Origin: Reticulitermes lucifugus
Taxonomy: Eukaryota; Arthropoda; Insecta; Blattodea; Rhinotermitidae
Direction: 5' to 3'
Length of the DNA: 64,000 nucleotides
Assembly: GCA_026260175.1 (NCBI GenBank)
Contig: JAKCWW010000256.1
Span: 42,341-106,340, forward strand
In this document: positions 34,411-46,668 of the stretch, piece after piece
Layout: each line of letters begins with the position of its first letter
How positions within the stretch are numbered: position 1 is the stretch's first letter
Notes under the pieces: generated by a model
Databases searched by the model: none
Told to the model about the DNA's origin: nothing
The model's input: the letters and a program-made list of their open reading frames with translations, nothing else
Made by a program: the position numbers and the translations under genes

Positions 34411-34516
34411 GACCATGTTTTCAGGTATTTGAAGTAATTATGTTAATGTTGGTCCAGCTTGTTCGCTTTCCCTTGCGGCCAGCAGATGGACTCCGAATCT
34501 CCTGAAAACATTGGTC
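34411..34516. repeat. Inverted repeat, 15-16 bp arms
   Basis: GACCATGTTTTCAGG (34411-34425) and CCTGAAAACATTGGTC (34501-34516) are complementary apart from one extra base, separated by about 75 bp. Could be termini of a very small nonautonomous element. Confidence 0.55.
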
Positions 34517-35241
34517 TCGAATATTTGATTGCTGCTGGTGATTAACGATGGCGGGGAGCAGGGTAACTAAATTGTTGTTTAACTGTTGTTTAACGGCGCT
34601 ATATGAACCGCACGTTTAGGGATGATTATGTTTTTCGAACTAGATTGGTGACGGCAGCTCATCTTCATTTTCGTGGGACTTTAAAAAAAAAAGATAATAT
34701 TTCAAGACAGTCTTGTCAGACGATAATCGCAAAGCGAGTCTCCTGAATGCCGATCGGACGCACTGTGGTTTGCATTCTGCTGTTGTTGTTGTCTCAGTTT
34801 ATAAAGCGTGGTTTGTTTTCCGTCTGCTAAAAACATGGCCTGAGCCAGAATTTAACTCTTCGCGTGTGTCCTGATGTTTATGGCAGATGTTTATCTTAAT
34901 GACATGATGCTAAACGCCGATTTACTTTACATGTATGCTGCTTATTCGTTATTCACTACGGATACTGATTTTTCGTTGCGGATGTCGGAGAATGACTTTC
35001 GTTACAGTTTACCTGCCTGATCTCTGTGGCTGCAGATTGAAGACGTAAATGTTTTCATAAATTGTGTACTGGGCTCGGAGATTGGAATTAAGGGCATATC
35101 GTAAGTGATGTATTATGCTTAAGACTGTGCGTTGCTGATCAGTCGGAGTGACAAAACATTTATTCACTTAGAATTAGTTTTCGATCGGAACAGAGGATAA
35201 GACTGGTTGTGAGATCATTATTGTTATGGTCATAGTCCGTA

Positions 35242-35274
35242 CTATTACTACTACTATATTAGTAGTAGTAGTAA
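35242..35274. repeat. Inverted ACT/AGT microsatellite
   Basis: TATTACTACTACTATATT is followed by AGTAGTAGTAGTAATA, so two complementary trinucleotide runs face each other and can fold into one hairpin. Confidence 0.8.
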
Positions 35275-35999
35275 TATCATTTTAGCAGCCCCTTTTATAT
35301 ACATAAATCGTATGAAGCATTTTGACAGGGAGTGGGCATGATGATGACAGGGAGTGCGGCTTACTGCACCCTTCCACACGATGATGACAGGCTCTGAAGT
35401 GACATCGGGCAGCTCACAGACATTGCTTATGATGTATCCTTGTGTCCATGCGCTCATAATTAAGTTAGTTACAGTGTGTGTGTGATAGATGGCGTTGATT
35501 TTCAAACTGTCTCTGCAGATCGGTCAATAACAAATGTACATACTTTCACATTTTCCGCGATATGTAGATAAACCGTTTAATTTAAAAGAAGGTGGACCGA
35601 AGGATGACATGAATGATGATGGGGTGGACAGTTAAAAAGGAATAGACTTGATAGAGGGAAGGAGATGAAGGTACGAAAGGGATAATGGGAAGGAAGAAAA
35701 GCAGTAATGGGCGCAGGTAGGAAATAATGAGTTTCTCGGAGAAAGTAAACCTGCGCATACAGTAAAAAATTAGGACTTGATGACCAGGTATCCTGATATT
35801 CTTTCATAGTATGTCCCATTTCCTTTAGGGCATTGTCGAGATAGTTGGAACTTCATGGCATGTGTCGCGACAGCGTTGTTACTATCCCTCACAAATGACC
35901 GTAATATTTAACTGACTTTTTATGGGGCATTATACAAGTAGTTGTGTAGCGCCATTAGCATATTGAAATGGATTCGATGAATTTAGGATGAAAATAAAA

Positions 36000-36300
36000 T
36001 AAAGTCCCTGTGCACACCATGAAGGCATATGGGCGGACTGGAGATAGGCCTATAGCTCTGCTTACTCTTAACGTTGATAGTAGATGTAGGTGAGTGGTCA
36101 GCTTCACGTGCCGACCGCTTTATCCCCTGAGAAAGTGCCCAGGGTACCCGTTGAATAGATAGCTTGGTGGGCTTCAGAGCCGGTCTGGAGGTTTTAGAGA
36201 AGAGAAAATCTCTTACTGCTGCCGGAAATCGAAGCACCATTCCTCGAATGTCCATACCCTTGCCTGGTCACTATATCGACTAGTTGTTCCGGCTTCGTTA
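36000..36300 (-). repeat. SINE-C copy
   Basis: Reversed landmarks: TCCCTGTGCACACCATGAAG, GCATATGGGCGGACTGGAGA, GGTGAGTGGTCAGCTTCACG, TTGGTGGGCTTCAGAGCCGG, GAAAATCTCTTACTGCTGCC, and head CACTATATCGACTAGTTGTT. Confidence 0.85.
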
Positions 36301-36339
36301 GGGTAAAACAACTAGCAGAGCTATTGGTTTCTGCTGCTA

Positions 36340-36490
36340 ACAGTACGAGCAGGATGGCATAGCGGTAACACTGTAAACTTGTATTCAGGAGGTGCCCATT
36401 TCGAATCTGAGCTGGATATCAGCTATGCTGACTGAGGATTTTCGTAGCTTTCGTTAGTCTCTACAAGCAAATGTCGGCATAATTGCTATA
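36340..36490 (+). repeat. SINE-D copy, 5' part
   Basis: GGATGGCATAGCGGTAACAC (A-box-like), TTGTATTCAGGAGGTGCCCA, TTTCGAATCTGAGCTGG (B box), then TGAGGATTTTCGTAGCTTTC. The tail is short or missing. Confidence 0.65.
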
Positions 36491-36734
36491 GTACCGCTTC
36501 CTTCGAAATAATTTTCGTTTTATCAGTTATCTTAACATTCGACGTCATATAGTTTTCAGATACCGACAGCGTTGTAAAATGAACCACACAGAAAGGGGAA
36601 ACAGTTGTTTTGTAAAGGTTTGAAACGAGCTGTGTTAAAGGGAAGACCAAGTTACAAGTGTCTGAAAACAAAGTGTGCTTACTGGGTGAAATATTTGCAC
36701 TAAAGACGGATTAGTGGGGTGACATGTTAGACTA

Positions 36735-36860
36735 TTACATAACGAGGAACTGCAGAGTGTATTCACGTTACGTAGTACCGTTCAGGTAGTGAAATCGAGG
36801 AGGCTGAAATGGGCTGGGTATGTTAGGATCAGATGGGGAACAAGAAGTAACGTAGGTCGT
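36735..36860 (+). mobile_element. LINE-R fragment (segment before the C-terminal tail)
   Basis: Translation gives EELQSVYSRYVV and KSRRLKWAGYVRIRWG, matching the family order EELHSLYSSPSII and KSRRLRWAGHVARMG. Confidence 0.7.
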
Positions 36861-37430
36861 ACAGAGTCTTAGTTCGTTTGGAAAACACAAGAGAGGAGAG
36901 GATGTTTGCCTATATAAAATATATTTCTGTTGGTTTCTGTTTCCTGCAGCAGACCTAACACTCAGGAGTATTATGAAATGTACTCTTCCCAATGTGCATG
37001 GTATCCACGGCTGTTAAAGCGATGTTAAGAGTATTGGCGGTAGAGTTTTTGGGTGCGATTCGTATCCTCATTAGCATTCTTCTCCTTGTATATTACTTGA
37101 GTAAATGTTAACATTAATTTGAGTGGTATTCCTTCTTTACAGATTATATTAACTACGATTTATTGTGATATTCACAAAGAAAGCAAGCATAACCCAGGCG
37201 CAGAACAGATGTTTCTGTCGGTCGTGCTGCGTATGGTCGCTTTTCAGGGTGGGAGGTTTGTTGGTGTGGTTCGTGATGATGCGGGGCACTGGTATTGGCG
37301 GCGTTCTGCTGCCATGGTTTTCCTTAACATATCATGTACGTATTTTTTCGGAACTCTGGTACTTATTTGTTGTTATCACGTGTTTAATTCACCTCGCTAA
37401 ACAAGTTTGAAAGCTGCAGACAAAAAAGAG

Positions 37431-37438
37431 TATAAAAG
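37431..37438 (+). promoter_or_regulatory. TATA-like box
   Basis: TATAAAAG in a purine-rich setting, with no recognisable initiator at the expected +30 position and no gene downstream. Listed only because it is the cleanest TATA match that I noticed; it may be chance. Confidence 0.15.
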
Positions 37439-38287
37439 CAGCAAGGAACAAACGAAAGTTATTGTCTGGTTGCAGAGTGAGCGTCTCGCCGTTTATATAT
37501 AGGTTGTGGCGATAATTACGAAGCGTATGACCGGTGTGAGTCCGCTGTGACCCACTTCCTTTCGTCGAATTCCACTAACGAGCTGCATGTCCATCTATCC
37601 ATTGGTCTAGTTACGGGCATCAATTATTTAAACATTAATTGATACGTTTTTAATGGAATTCGATATGAATTTTAGGGTATCTCCGTCTTTCTGTCAGTCT
37701 TTTAGAGCTCAGTGGTACTATATGTTCCACCTGCTTCGAAAATAAAACATTTCGCATTGGGCCACATTTTTTTTTGTGTATTTCGTATGGTTCGTGGAAT
37801 GAACACCGATAATCCACTTGATTTTTGTAATTGAGACACAGTATTTATTGTGAGGTAGGAACTGAGCTTTCAGACTTTACTTAAGAGTTCTGGCTTCAGA
37901 ATATTAATACCCGTTCTGCAGCAAGACTTAACGACCGTTTCAAATTGTGAGGTGAAACAGCAGAAGCTACCTTCATTATAGAGTTTTGGAATAAGTCCGA
38001 GATAAGGAACCTGCTCCTTTCAGGAAAATGTCTGACATGAACATGGCAACCGTGCGAACCGTTGTAGCTTGACACGGCACGTCCAGTTTACGTGATATAG
38101 TGTATCTGCATCTGCTTGTAGTGATCATAAGTTTATAAGGTCTGAGCATTGGAACCTTCCCGTTTGTTACCTAAAACCGCGAAGACTCAGGTATTTGTAC
38201 TTTTCGTTTTGTGGGTGAAGGAGGGAGGGAAGCTTGGCTTGTGTGTGAGTATAGGGTGCTGAGGAGATGCAGTAACAGGCAGGGTAA

Positions 38288-38520
38288 AGTCGAAGGTAAA
38301 AGTGTCCCTGTGCACGCCATGAAGGCAAATGGGGGAGTGGAGGTACGAATCCACTAATTCTTAACCTTGGCATTAGACGGAGGTGTGGTCAGATTATCGC
38401 CCCGGCCGCTTTACCCTTGGGTACACATTGAGCAGGTGGCTGGGTGGACCCCAGAGCCGGTCTGGGCGCCTTAGAAAAGTGATAAATCTCTTGCCTTTGC
38501 TGGGAATCGAACTACGGAGA
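38288..38520 (-). repeat. SINE-C copy
   Basis: Reversed landmarks: GTCCCTGTGCACGCCATGAA, GGGGGAGTGGAGGTACGAAT, TTCTTAACCTTGGCATTAGA, CCCCGGCCGCTTTACCC, GGTGGCTGGGTGGACCCCAG and the B box GCTGGGAATCGAACTACGG. One of the least diverged SINE-C copies. Confidence 0.9.
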
Positions 38521-38544
38521 TACTTGAATAAAGATAAATAAAAA

Positions 38545-38890
38545 TTAATTTGTACACTTCCACCAAATGTTGTTAGAATGATCAAATTAAGGATGAGATG
38601 GGCTAGTTATGTGGCACGCATGGGAGAGATGAATGCATACAGGTTTGGTAGTGAATTCTGAAGGAATTAGACATATTGGAAGATGTAGATTTAGATGGAA
38701 AGATGGTATTAAAGTGGGTCTTGAAGTAGTAGAACGAGAGGGTGTGTAGTGGATTTTTCTAGCTCATAATAAGGACCGGTGGCGGGATTTTGTGAACATG
38801 GTAGTATATACGTTTGAGTTTCGTTAAGTCTCTTCACTACCCGAAGAGCTGTTATGTTCTCAGGGACTGCTCCATGGAGGTGGTTATGTT
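38545..38890 (+). mobile_element. LINE-R C-terminal copy
   Basis: Frames read LRMRWASYVARMGEMNAYRF, then the equivalents of GHIGRCRFRWKDGI; nucleotide landmarks ATGTGGCACGCATGGGAGAG and GACCGGTGGCGGGATTTTGT continue to a 3' end GGGACTGCTCCATGGAGG. Multiple frameshifts mark it as an old copy. Confidence 0.8.
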
Positions 38891-38999
38891 AGCATCAGAA
38901 GCATAGACCAGAACGTAATTATGTCCCATTCAGTTCCATTCCCACTATTAGTTTTCAGGGACATTTGTCTGTCGTATTCTAAAACTAGACTGATAAGCA

Positions 39000-39525
39000 G
39001 TATTATAAAACTTATCCTACGTTTATACTACTCCGAACGGGAAACGTATGAGACAAAAATGCCCACATCGTGAATTTATTGTGTGCTTCATGTCCATGTT
39101 TAAGCCAGTGTGCACGACTTCCCTCATAACAGTATCACAGGCTTTCTTGAAGTAGGTGATCAAGTGTCCCAGTGTACTCCAGTTTTTATCCAGTATCTGA
39201 TGAGTGCAGAATATATGATTAGTTGATCGTTTGCATCGAAATCCACACGATGAGCCGCAGTAGTTTTGTGGAGTTAACCTAGAGAGGATGATGTTGGATA
39301 AGATTTTGTGTGTAGTTGATAACAATGATATTCCTCGATAATTACTAGTGACGTACGTGACGTTTTTCTGTAACTACGGGCAGTAATATATTCCTTCCGC
39401 TGCTATGGTACTTCGTCCTTATCACACACTAAATTAAGGTCGTGAATCTCAGAACGCAGTGTATTTCTTACTGCGTGGTTCACTTTAGCCGGAATTCAGT
39501 CAGTACGTGGTGATTTATATCTTGT
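39000..39525 (-). mobile_element. LINE-R reverse transcriptase, N-terminal half
   Basis: Minus-strand translation, in order: AVRNTLRSEIHDL (family GGNTLRSEIHKL), then NYRGISLLSTTHKILSNIIL, SRLTP, CGFRCKRSTNHIFC, HQILDKNWSTLG and FKKACDTVMREVVHTGL. These are the early RT blocks of non-LTR elements; the catalytic YADD block is not included. The copy runs opposite to the C-terminal fragment at 38545-38890, so they are separate insertions. Confidence 0.88.
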
Positions 39526-39529
39526 CATA

Positions 39530-40740
39530 TTTTCGTCGTTTAGAATCCCTTGTTATCGTAAGTGAAACAAAGCATGAATTCGAAGACCATCGAACCTGTA
39601 GTTACCGTACTATAAAAGTCGTTCGTCAGAACTAAACGAAACTGCGGGTTTCAGTGTCGTTCGGAGAGGTATTTCTTCTTGTACTCTGCGAAGGTTATTT
39701 TAGAGTACCCTTCATGTCTAGTAGCGTTGGTAAGGTTGAATGGTTTGCTTGTCTTCGGTCTTGTGAATAAATGGCGAATTACGTCGCAAGTAATGATGGT
39801 TATGCTGATTAGTATGGTTTATAAAGTGTATTAACGGTAGGTGAAATGCGATTTCGATGACAATAGGCGTATGTAGTTGCCGTATAGTACAGATTGAATG
39901 AAAACAGGGATGCATGGTATGTACATCTTTGTGTCTTTCTCAGTTCTTGAAAGGAGAAAATTTGACGATGTCTGACCTCATTCTCCCCCACCTCGAAGTT
40001 ACTCATACGTGTGTGTTCATGTCTGCATTCATATGCAAGGTTTCACGTCACAAAATAGAGGCTGCTGGGAAGTTAAGTCACATGATCAGCGTTGAGAAGA
40101 AGGGGCGGTGGAGGAGAGTGACTGAAGGCCGTGAGCAGTAACATGACGAGAGTTTTCTGCAACCTTGTGTTGCCCTTCACATCACATTACAAGCGTTCAG
40201 CATCTGCTGCTGTCTTATTAACGACAAAAAGTAAACACGCCAAGCCCCGGCGAAGGAATGGTTCATGTGTGATTGTTACTGGGTGCTGTGTTTAGGCGAA
40301 CCGGATATTAACCTCATACTGTATGTCACGTTTGTAATAATTCCTCGGAATGGAATGCGTTTCAGGCTTACCGAAGAAGCGACAGTACTACGGTTTGTAA
40401 AATTTTGTCATACACTTTCGGCAACCTGTTTTTCATAGCACATCGAGAGAAGGAAACGAGGGAGGAGATGTACGCATAGTGTATCAGTTCTGGCCCGTCC
40501 ACTGTATTTTATTTATCTTGACCCCCTTAACGTTTTGCGGGAAAAGTGTGTTGGACAATACGTGTGTCATTTTTCCTGGCGATTTTTGTTCGAAATGTTT
40601 TTCGCTCCGTTGAATATTATCGAGGTGTGTTCGAGATGCGATCAGAAACGCATGTCGGTCTTTATGTAAAATATTCGTTATTAACCAAGCCTATAACGTG
40701 TCGGCGACACTCACAAATATTATTTTTAATGGCTTTTATT
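39530..40740. other. No recognisable feature
   Basis: The frame at 39914-40141 is unmatched. A degraded GAATTCGAAGACCATCG stretch at 39579 is not enough for a family call. Confidence 0.4.
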
Positions 40741-40744
40741 TCGT

Positions 40745-40850
40745 ATCGTGGTTCGTGACAATCCATTCAGGGCTTCTAGCTGATACTTGGGGTCGTACAG
40801 ACGGACACACATGGCGAAGCTAATAGGCGCATTTTGAAAGTTTTCGTTAC
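40745..40850 (+). repeat. R-A fragment
   Basis: GTCGTACAGACGGACACACA, TGGCGAAGCTAATAGGCGCA and TTTTGAAAGTTTT match the end of R-A copy 2 (16795-16850). Confidence 0.6.
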
Positions 40851-41084
40851 GCAGACGCCAAGGGAAGAAAGAAACAAGACAACAAAGAATCACAGTTTAA
40901 TTTCCCGAGTTACAATGATTCGTTACCTCTAGTCACACCTCAGCCTGGGAACAAATCATCATCATCATCTTCCTGTCGTTCCTACCTGGAACATCGGACC
41001 TCCACAAAGCATATCCAGCGTACACGATTCCCTATCGGCCGCTTGACTCTTGACTGGGGACAGCTACGCCTGCGGTTTTCCGTA

Positions 41085-41245
41085 CGTTCAGGGCGATAGG
41101 GGCCGAGGGTTTGGACTGGATTCATATGGCTCAGGATTGGGACCAGTGGCGGACTTTTGTGTACACACGTTTGGGTGCCATGGAAATTCTTGTGGTGGAG
41201 TGGCTTCGGGAGAGGGACTGTACTCCGTGGAGTTACATTTTTCTT
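41085..41245 (+). mobile_element. LINE-R 3' fragment
   Basis: GGTTTGGACTGGATTCATAT, GGCTCAGGATTGGGACCAGT, GGCGGACTTTTGTGTACACA, and the end ACTGTACTCCGTGGAGTTAC. The frame reads GLDWIHMAQDWDQWRTF in reading order. Confidence 0.75.
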
Positions 41246-41939
41246 CTGTAAGAATTGAGTTAGCGCACGCAATCTTCCCGCGATAGAACCCAGTGAATAG
41301 TGCTATCAAGTAAGAAAGTAATAAAGTACAGTAAACACAAAATACTAAGATCCAACGCGAATTATGGCTAATGGAGAACCTTTTTGGTATAGTAAAGACA
41401 ATCTTGCCACCTGTGTACATAAATGTTGGAAGTCGTTCCGAAGCCTCACATACACATCCACTGGTTGAAGATTACGACTGTATTTTGTAACATCCATATC
41501 AAAATATTATTTAAACCTACAATTTGCTGGAAACTACTGAAGGAGTGTTATCAGTCCACTTTCCTTTCGTAAGGGCACAAGCTAGGCCTTTGAGACACCG
41601 GGCTGCGTTTGTGTGTCTGCTTGTGTTTATGTGTGTCTCCTTCTTCAGCATGTTGCCTAACCGTTCTTGTCGAAATTTGGTATGAGTTATGCTGTTGGGA
41701 GCCACGCCAATGTCGTACTTTTCCCCAACAAATAATAACATGACGGACGCGCGAAGTTGTTACGTTGGTACGACACTGGCGCCACGTAATTCAGGGTTTG
41801 AAATTACATATGGTACTAGACCCTCTAAAACTATGGGGCGTTTGCTCAGGTACGTCTATATGTTTCGTGGAGCGTAAAGTAATGACGCGGCAGCCCTGTG
41901 AATATTTTATAACTTCGGTTTGATAAGGATAAGTAGTGG

Positions 41940-42090
41940 TCACGGGTGCTACGTGTGTGAAATTTGGTATGGTGTACCAGATATTGCCAACAAGTCAACA
42001 GTTGCAAGCATGACGATGCAGAAGTTTGAGCTTATAGGTGATGAATTTAATGTAGACGGAATTTGTACTTCAGTAATAAGTGCTCCACAA
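41940..42090 (+). repeat. Dispersed repeat related to 9060-9250
   Basis: GTGAAATTTGGTATGGTGTA, CAACAGTTGCAAGCATGACG and AATTTAATGTAGACGGAATT align in order with the copy near 9140-9245. Confidence 0.5.
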
Positions 42091-42454
42091 ACATAAAATA
42101 ACAAAACAGGCCTTTAGCAGCAGTAGCAACACCACCAACAACAGCAATAACGACAACGACTGTGTTACTAATAATACAGGGTCCTCACGAATGGACTATT
42201 TTCTCTTCCACATAACTTTAATTTGCGTGTATTACAAAACTACAGCTGCAGTCAGTCGTATGAAGGTTAGGAGTTGTGATTTAAGTGTTCAGTGTGACCC
42301 ACCATTGACCTTGACGTTATTTAAAAGCGTGCCCAATCTGTCCACCGGCCACCTAAGCATCATGGCGAGTACGTACAACGAAAGTTTATACACTGTGCCT
42401 AAAAAATATCAGCACCAATGAAAATTCCAGTTTTCTGGAAGACGGTATATTGAC

Positions 42455-42610
42455 ATTTGGGTAACAACGTTTCAGAGGAGCTTTCTACATCCATATTCAG
42501 GGTAGTCCAATTCTTAGACTGCTCAGAAGATGAAGGTAGTAAGCTAGTCCGTAACGTTGGTGCCTGTATACCAGTCTACGTAGCGTCCTGTCTTACGAGA
42601 CTGAAAATTT
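42455..42610. repeat. P-family divergent pair
   Basis: The minus arm is the reverse of AACGTTTCAGAGGAGCTTTC and CATCCATATTCAGG; the plus arm is CAGAAGATGAAGGTAGTAAG, CTAGTCCGTAACGTTGGTGC. Each arm has the core - hairpin - (G)AAAC order and the arms face outward, about 40 bp apart. The plus-side translation EDEGSKLVRNVGACIPVY is a typical read-through of the P family. Confidence 0.6.
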
Positions 42611-42619
42611 CATCAGCAT

Positions 42620-43770
42620 CGCTGAGAGAACCTCAAATCTCGTTTCGGTACCAATATTTTCTGTGACTACGAAAAATTAAAGTATTTAGTTCTTTCCTGA
42701 AGACCCTGTAGATGTGGATTCGAAATCTGTGCAGTAGGAAATTAGACCTCGTGATTTGTATTCGAACTCCTTGTTTCTCAGTTTATCGTGAGACTTATGC
42801 AAGGGCAGATAAACAGTAAGGACACTGTAAAGGGGAAATTTAGTTGCCAAGGCAACTTCTGTCGTCTGGCTCTGTTCTCATCATAACAACAGTTACGTTG
42901 TGTCAGTGCCGGACATTACCCGATACTGCAGATCACTCGAGGGTTTTCATGGCCGAGTGCTGGGTATTCATACATGTTTGTCCTAGTGTTGTATGATTTC
43001 TGTCTGGATACTGTAAGCAAACGTTTGCTGTACTCATCCTGCCTGAGGTCGTTACCGGCTTACCTTTTGTATGTTGGAGGTGCAGGGTTTTCATTATGTG
43101 ACGCTGCGTAAGTCCGACGTAAGCGCTGAACTAGCGTATGCCTCCTCGTCTTTACGTGTTCGCAGCGTCATAGTTTGAAAAGTCTTATTACTTCGATTTA
43201 ATGGCCCCATACACGTAGGAGGTGCACCCATAATCAGCAGTATTTAAAAATACCGAACACGCATGTGAAATCTCCCACTTTATATGCTGTTCGATGGTGA
43301 GAGAGGCCTAGCTTAATATCTGTCAAAGGACACCATTCCGTTTTAATTATATCAGGGTTAATTCTATGTCACAACAGACAGGAACAGTGGTTCACAAGCA
43401 AACATTTCCCGCGGCTGCATGCAAGTTCTTTGGCCACATAGGTTGAAACATGTATGTTTTTGTATGTAAAGCGGTCTGTAAAGAATATTGTTATTAATTT
43501 ACAATTTAAGACAAAGTGGTAAGCATGTTTACTTTAATTTACAGCGGGTTACTGAACGGGACGTTCTTCCACAGCGAATCGAATAGCAGCAAAACAGTTC
43601 TGCCCATGTGGGAACGCACGAGCAATTGTACGTTCAAGGGTGAAGTGTTGTATCCAGACTAGCACAAAAAAACAACGCATATGCGAAAGAAGTAGTTAAT
43701 GAATATGGAGCTCAACAAAACGTATTTAACTTTGAGTCCTTCTTAAGACGCTAATAAGTGGTTTTCAACA
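42620..43770. other. No recognisable feature
   Basis: No supported gene or repeat. Confidence 0.45.
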
Positions 43771-43772
43771 GT

Positions 43773-43793
43773 AAATAATAATAATAATAATAA
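43773..43793 (+). repeat. (AAT)n microsatellite
   Basis: Seven AAT/ATA units. Similar short runs occur at 46792-46806 and 53857-53880. Confidence 0.9.
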
Positions 43794-43824
43794 ACCGTTT
43801 AACATATAATTGGGGTTTACGGCA

Positions 43825-44080
43825 CAAGCAAGTGAGCCGGGTAAAGCCACGGGCTGGACGATCAGAGAATCGGGTTCCTGTTCTCAGCACAAGTGGAGGT
43901 TTTTCTGCTCGGCCCTGTGTCCAAACTGCCTCCTGCCTAATTGGTGTACGTGCTCCTTAGTAACGCGGGCGGTCGGGACGTTTAACAGACCGCTGGCCTC
44001 CATATACGAGAAGTGCCGAGGTAAGAAGAGTGGACCTGTACCTTCACTTCCCTATACGTCGTTCCTGGCATTTAATTAAC
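43825..44080 (+). repeat. SINE-C copy
   Basis: ACGGGCTGGACGATCAGAGA, ATCGGGTTCCTGTTCTCAGC, TTTTTCTGCTCGGCCC, GGGCGGTCGGGACGTTTAAC and AAGTGCCGAGGTAAGAAGAG. The TTTACC tail is not evident. Confidence 0.7.
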
Positions 44081-44084
44081 TCTT

Positions 44085-45320
44085 TAAAGCTCAGTGGTTG
44101 CTGTCAGTACCACTTTACACTGTCGCATTTCAAAACTGCATTTACCCTCACAGTGTATTTATGTTTTTCGTATGGTTTCACAGCAAACAGCAATTGCTGG
44201 TTTGAACCGCTTCGCCTTCGTAATGGAGATATAGTGAGTTTCTCTTGAATTAGGAACTGAATTTTTAGGCATGATATAAATGAATATCAAGGTTCTGAAG
44301 GTTAGCACAGGGCACCTTTAACTTTTACTTTCACCACACTGGTAACCTCTGGCTGTACTTCAAGGCACTTCAATACACAAAATAGTGCACCTGCAGCGGG
44401 CCAGTGTTAATTAACATGTCTTACTTTGTATGTGCCATACTGCAGATATCAACGTACAGAAGTATCGCACCTACAAACCAACCAGTGCAGACTTTACTGG
44501 TACAGAGGAATACGAACAGGTGTGCACATACAGGCAAGCTGCTGAGATAATAGTGCATTATTGTGGTCAAGGGAAGAAGGCCGATATTATTTAACTAGTA
44601 TAAATGCCATTGCAATTTGACCGTTCTCTTTTCTGTAATTCCCGCCAATAATCCTTTCACTGATCTACTGTTACACATTATAACCACTGAGGAGTACTGT
44701 GATATCACAGTTTCATTAAATATGCTTACCATGAACTTTAGAAGTTCTTGAAAGACAGCTTGTTAGAACAAGCGGTGCTGCTATATAGAGATAAATTTTT
44801 TATCGGCCAAAGTCAAGGCTGAAATACTGACCGAAGCATAGGCAGGTGCGTCTCGACCGCTACGTAACGACATTTGTTTCCTGCAGTCGCTCGTATCAGT
44901 AACTGTTAAGAATGACTTGCTACATGGGGACAGAATAACAACAGAATTTCATCCGTTTTATATGTGGTTCGATGATCGGACAGATATAGACAGGTAGGTA
45001 GATAGGGAGCTACGTCGCTAATCATAATGCGATAAGCACTTGTGAAATTAAAATTAAGACATACATGGAACTGGCTGGAGAAATAAAGGTAACGTGACTA
45101 CTGAAATGGGCCCATATTCGGCCACTGATTTTATCGACTGCAGGCCTGATCTTTCGGAGTCTCACAAACTTCAGAATGCGGTACTTACCGAGCCAAGACA
45201 GAAATCATTGACGCTGAATACATTCCATTACAGAAAGACTTTTCGTGAATGCCTTATTATATTGTAACACGTATAGGTGAGGTTACTTGATTGAGTACGT
45301 ACTGTTACAGAGTATGTTCT
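44085..45320. other. No recognisable feature
   Basis: No supported gene or repeat that can be paired within the window. Confidence 0.45.
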
Positions 45321-45379
45321 CTTAAACAAACAACACCACGTGTTCCGTCTGACACGACATGTATTTCGTAAATATTGTT

Positions 45380-45420
45380 TATACACTACATGTTTTGATC
45401 ATTCGATCATCCTCAGGTTT
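45380..45420 (-). ncRNA. Hammerhead-like motif, left arm of the Penelope-like element
   Basis: On the minus strand CTGAGGA (complement of 45410-45416) is followed by TGATCGAATGATCA, which folds into a small stem, then the AAAACATGTAGTGTA segment. It lies in the equivalent position to the motif at 9660-9710. Degraded core. Confidence 0.5.
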
Positions 45421-46619
45421 TCATACAAAAACTTAAAATCCAAGGTAAAGTGTGTAAAATGTTTTTGAGATCTCATAATATCAGACGTGTAAAATATACT
45501 ATATACGTTACAGTCGGTTTCGTAATCCTGGTGTGTCATTAACCACGAGCAGTGTGGTGCGTAACCCCAATTGTTGAAATTTTTTTAAATTTTTTAAGTG
45601 TTTAGGATACTAGTTTCTAAATAGATAAACGTTAACTTGACCATTGACTTTCTTATTTTATGCATATGTACTTATTCCATTATTTAAAATCTGTCTTAAA
45701 TCTGTTTAAAGTTTATTTTAAATCGATGTGGGCCGATTAATGGCTGTATAATTCAATCACGTTGGTGTAGGCCCCGTTATGTATTCTCCAATATATTCCA
45801 TTTGCTGCATTATTCTTTCTTCAAACTATCTGTAACGATAGGGGTATTTTTGTTATTACATGCTATTAATAAAGTTTTTAACATGTACTACTTTTATGCT
45901 TTGTATAATCAATTCCATCCTTTACTTACTATTTTCCTTTCTAATCGCTGCTTACTGCATCTCCCTATTAGTTCTGATGTTACTTATCAACTTTTATTAC
46001 GGGAGCCGATCACCTCGTCCACTGTTCGATATTTTCACTATGCGTGACAGCCTCTTACTGACCTTTTGTTTTGTAGTTCTTACTGTGTCCTGCGTGCACC
46101 ACCTAGCTTGTTATCAACTTCAGGATTACATCGAACAACATATTTTGCATGACCGTGTTTTTATCATGTAATTGGTTATCCCGTTTTGTTTCTTTATATA
46201 TATATATATATCATTTCTCCATGTGCATACCTTTATTTATTATGTAAACAACATCCGTGATATTCTCAGTTGGTCCTGTTGAGTGCTTTCTATCCAATAA
46301 ATGCTGGGCAAACCTCGATTTACCATTCCTGTATTTATAATCATTGAAACGTTCTCAAAACCTTTCGTAGAAAGACTTCCCAGTTTGTCCTGTGTACGTC
46401 ATTTATGTATTTAGGAACTAGTATCCTAAACATTTAAAAATTAAATTTTTTTTAAAGTTTCAACAATTGGGGTTACGCACCACACTGCTCATGGTTAATG
46501 ACACGCCAGGATTACGAAACCGATTGTAACGTATATTGTATATTTTACACGTCTGATATTATTTGTGAGATCTCACAAAAAATGTTTACGCATTTTACCT
46601 TGGATTTTAATTTTTGTAT

Positions 46620-46668
46620 GAACACCTGAGTATCAGCGAATGATCGAAACATGTAGTGCATAACAATA
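46620..46668 (+). ncRNA. Hammerhead-like motif, right arm of the Penelope-like element
   Basis: A CTGAG-type core at 46626, a short hairpin region, GAAAC at 46646-46650 and ATGTAGTGCAT. GTG and CAT after the putative cleavage point can pair with CAC and ATG just before the core, giving a bulged stem I. The mirror image of the left-arm motif. Confidence 0.5.

Larger units (their letters stand above)
32600..35995. other. Quiet stretch, only small palindromes
   Basis: Longest part of the window without an assigned transposon. It contains a C8 run at 32597, a (TTGG)n run at 32793-32809 and the palindromes listed separately. The open frames here (33366, 33929, 34099, 35254, 35577) have no motif I recognise. 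Confidence 0.45.

Noticed and set aside
37431-37438. Active promoter at TATAAAAG
   Set aside because: No initiator or downstream gene was found, so only kept as a very low-confidence feature.
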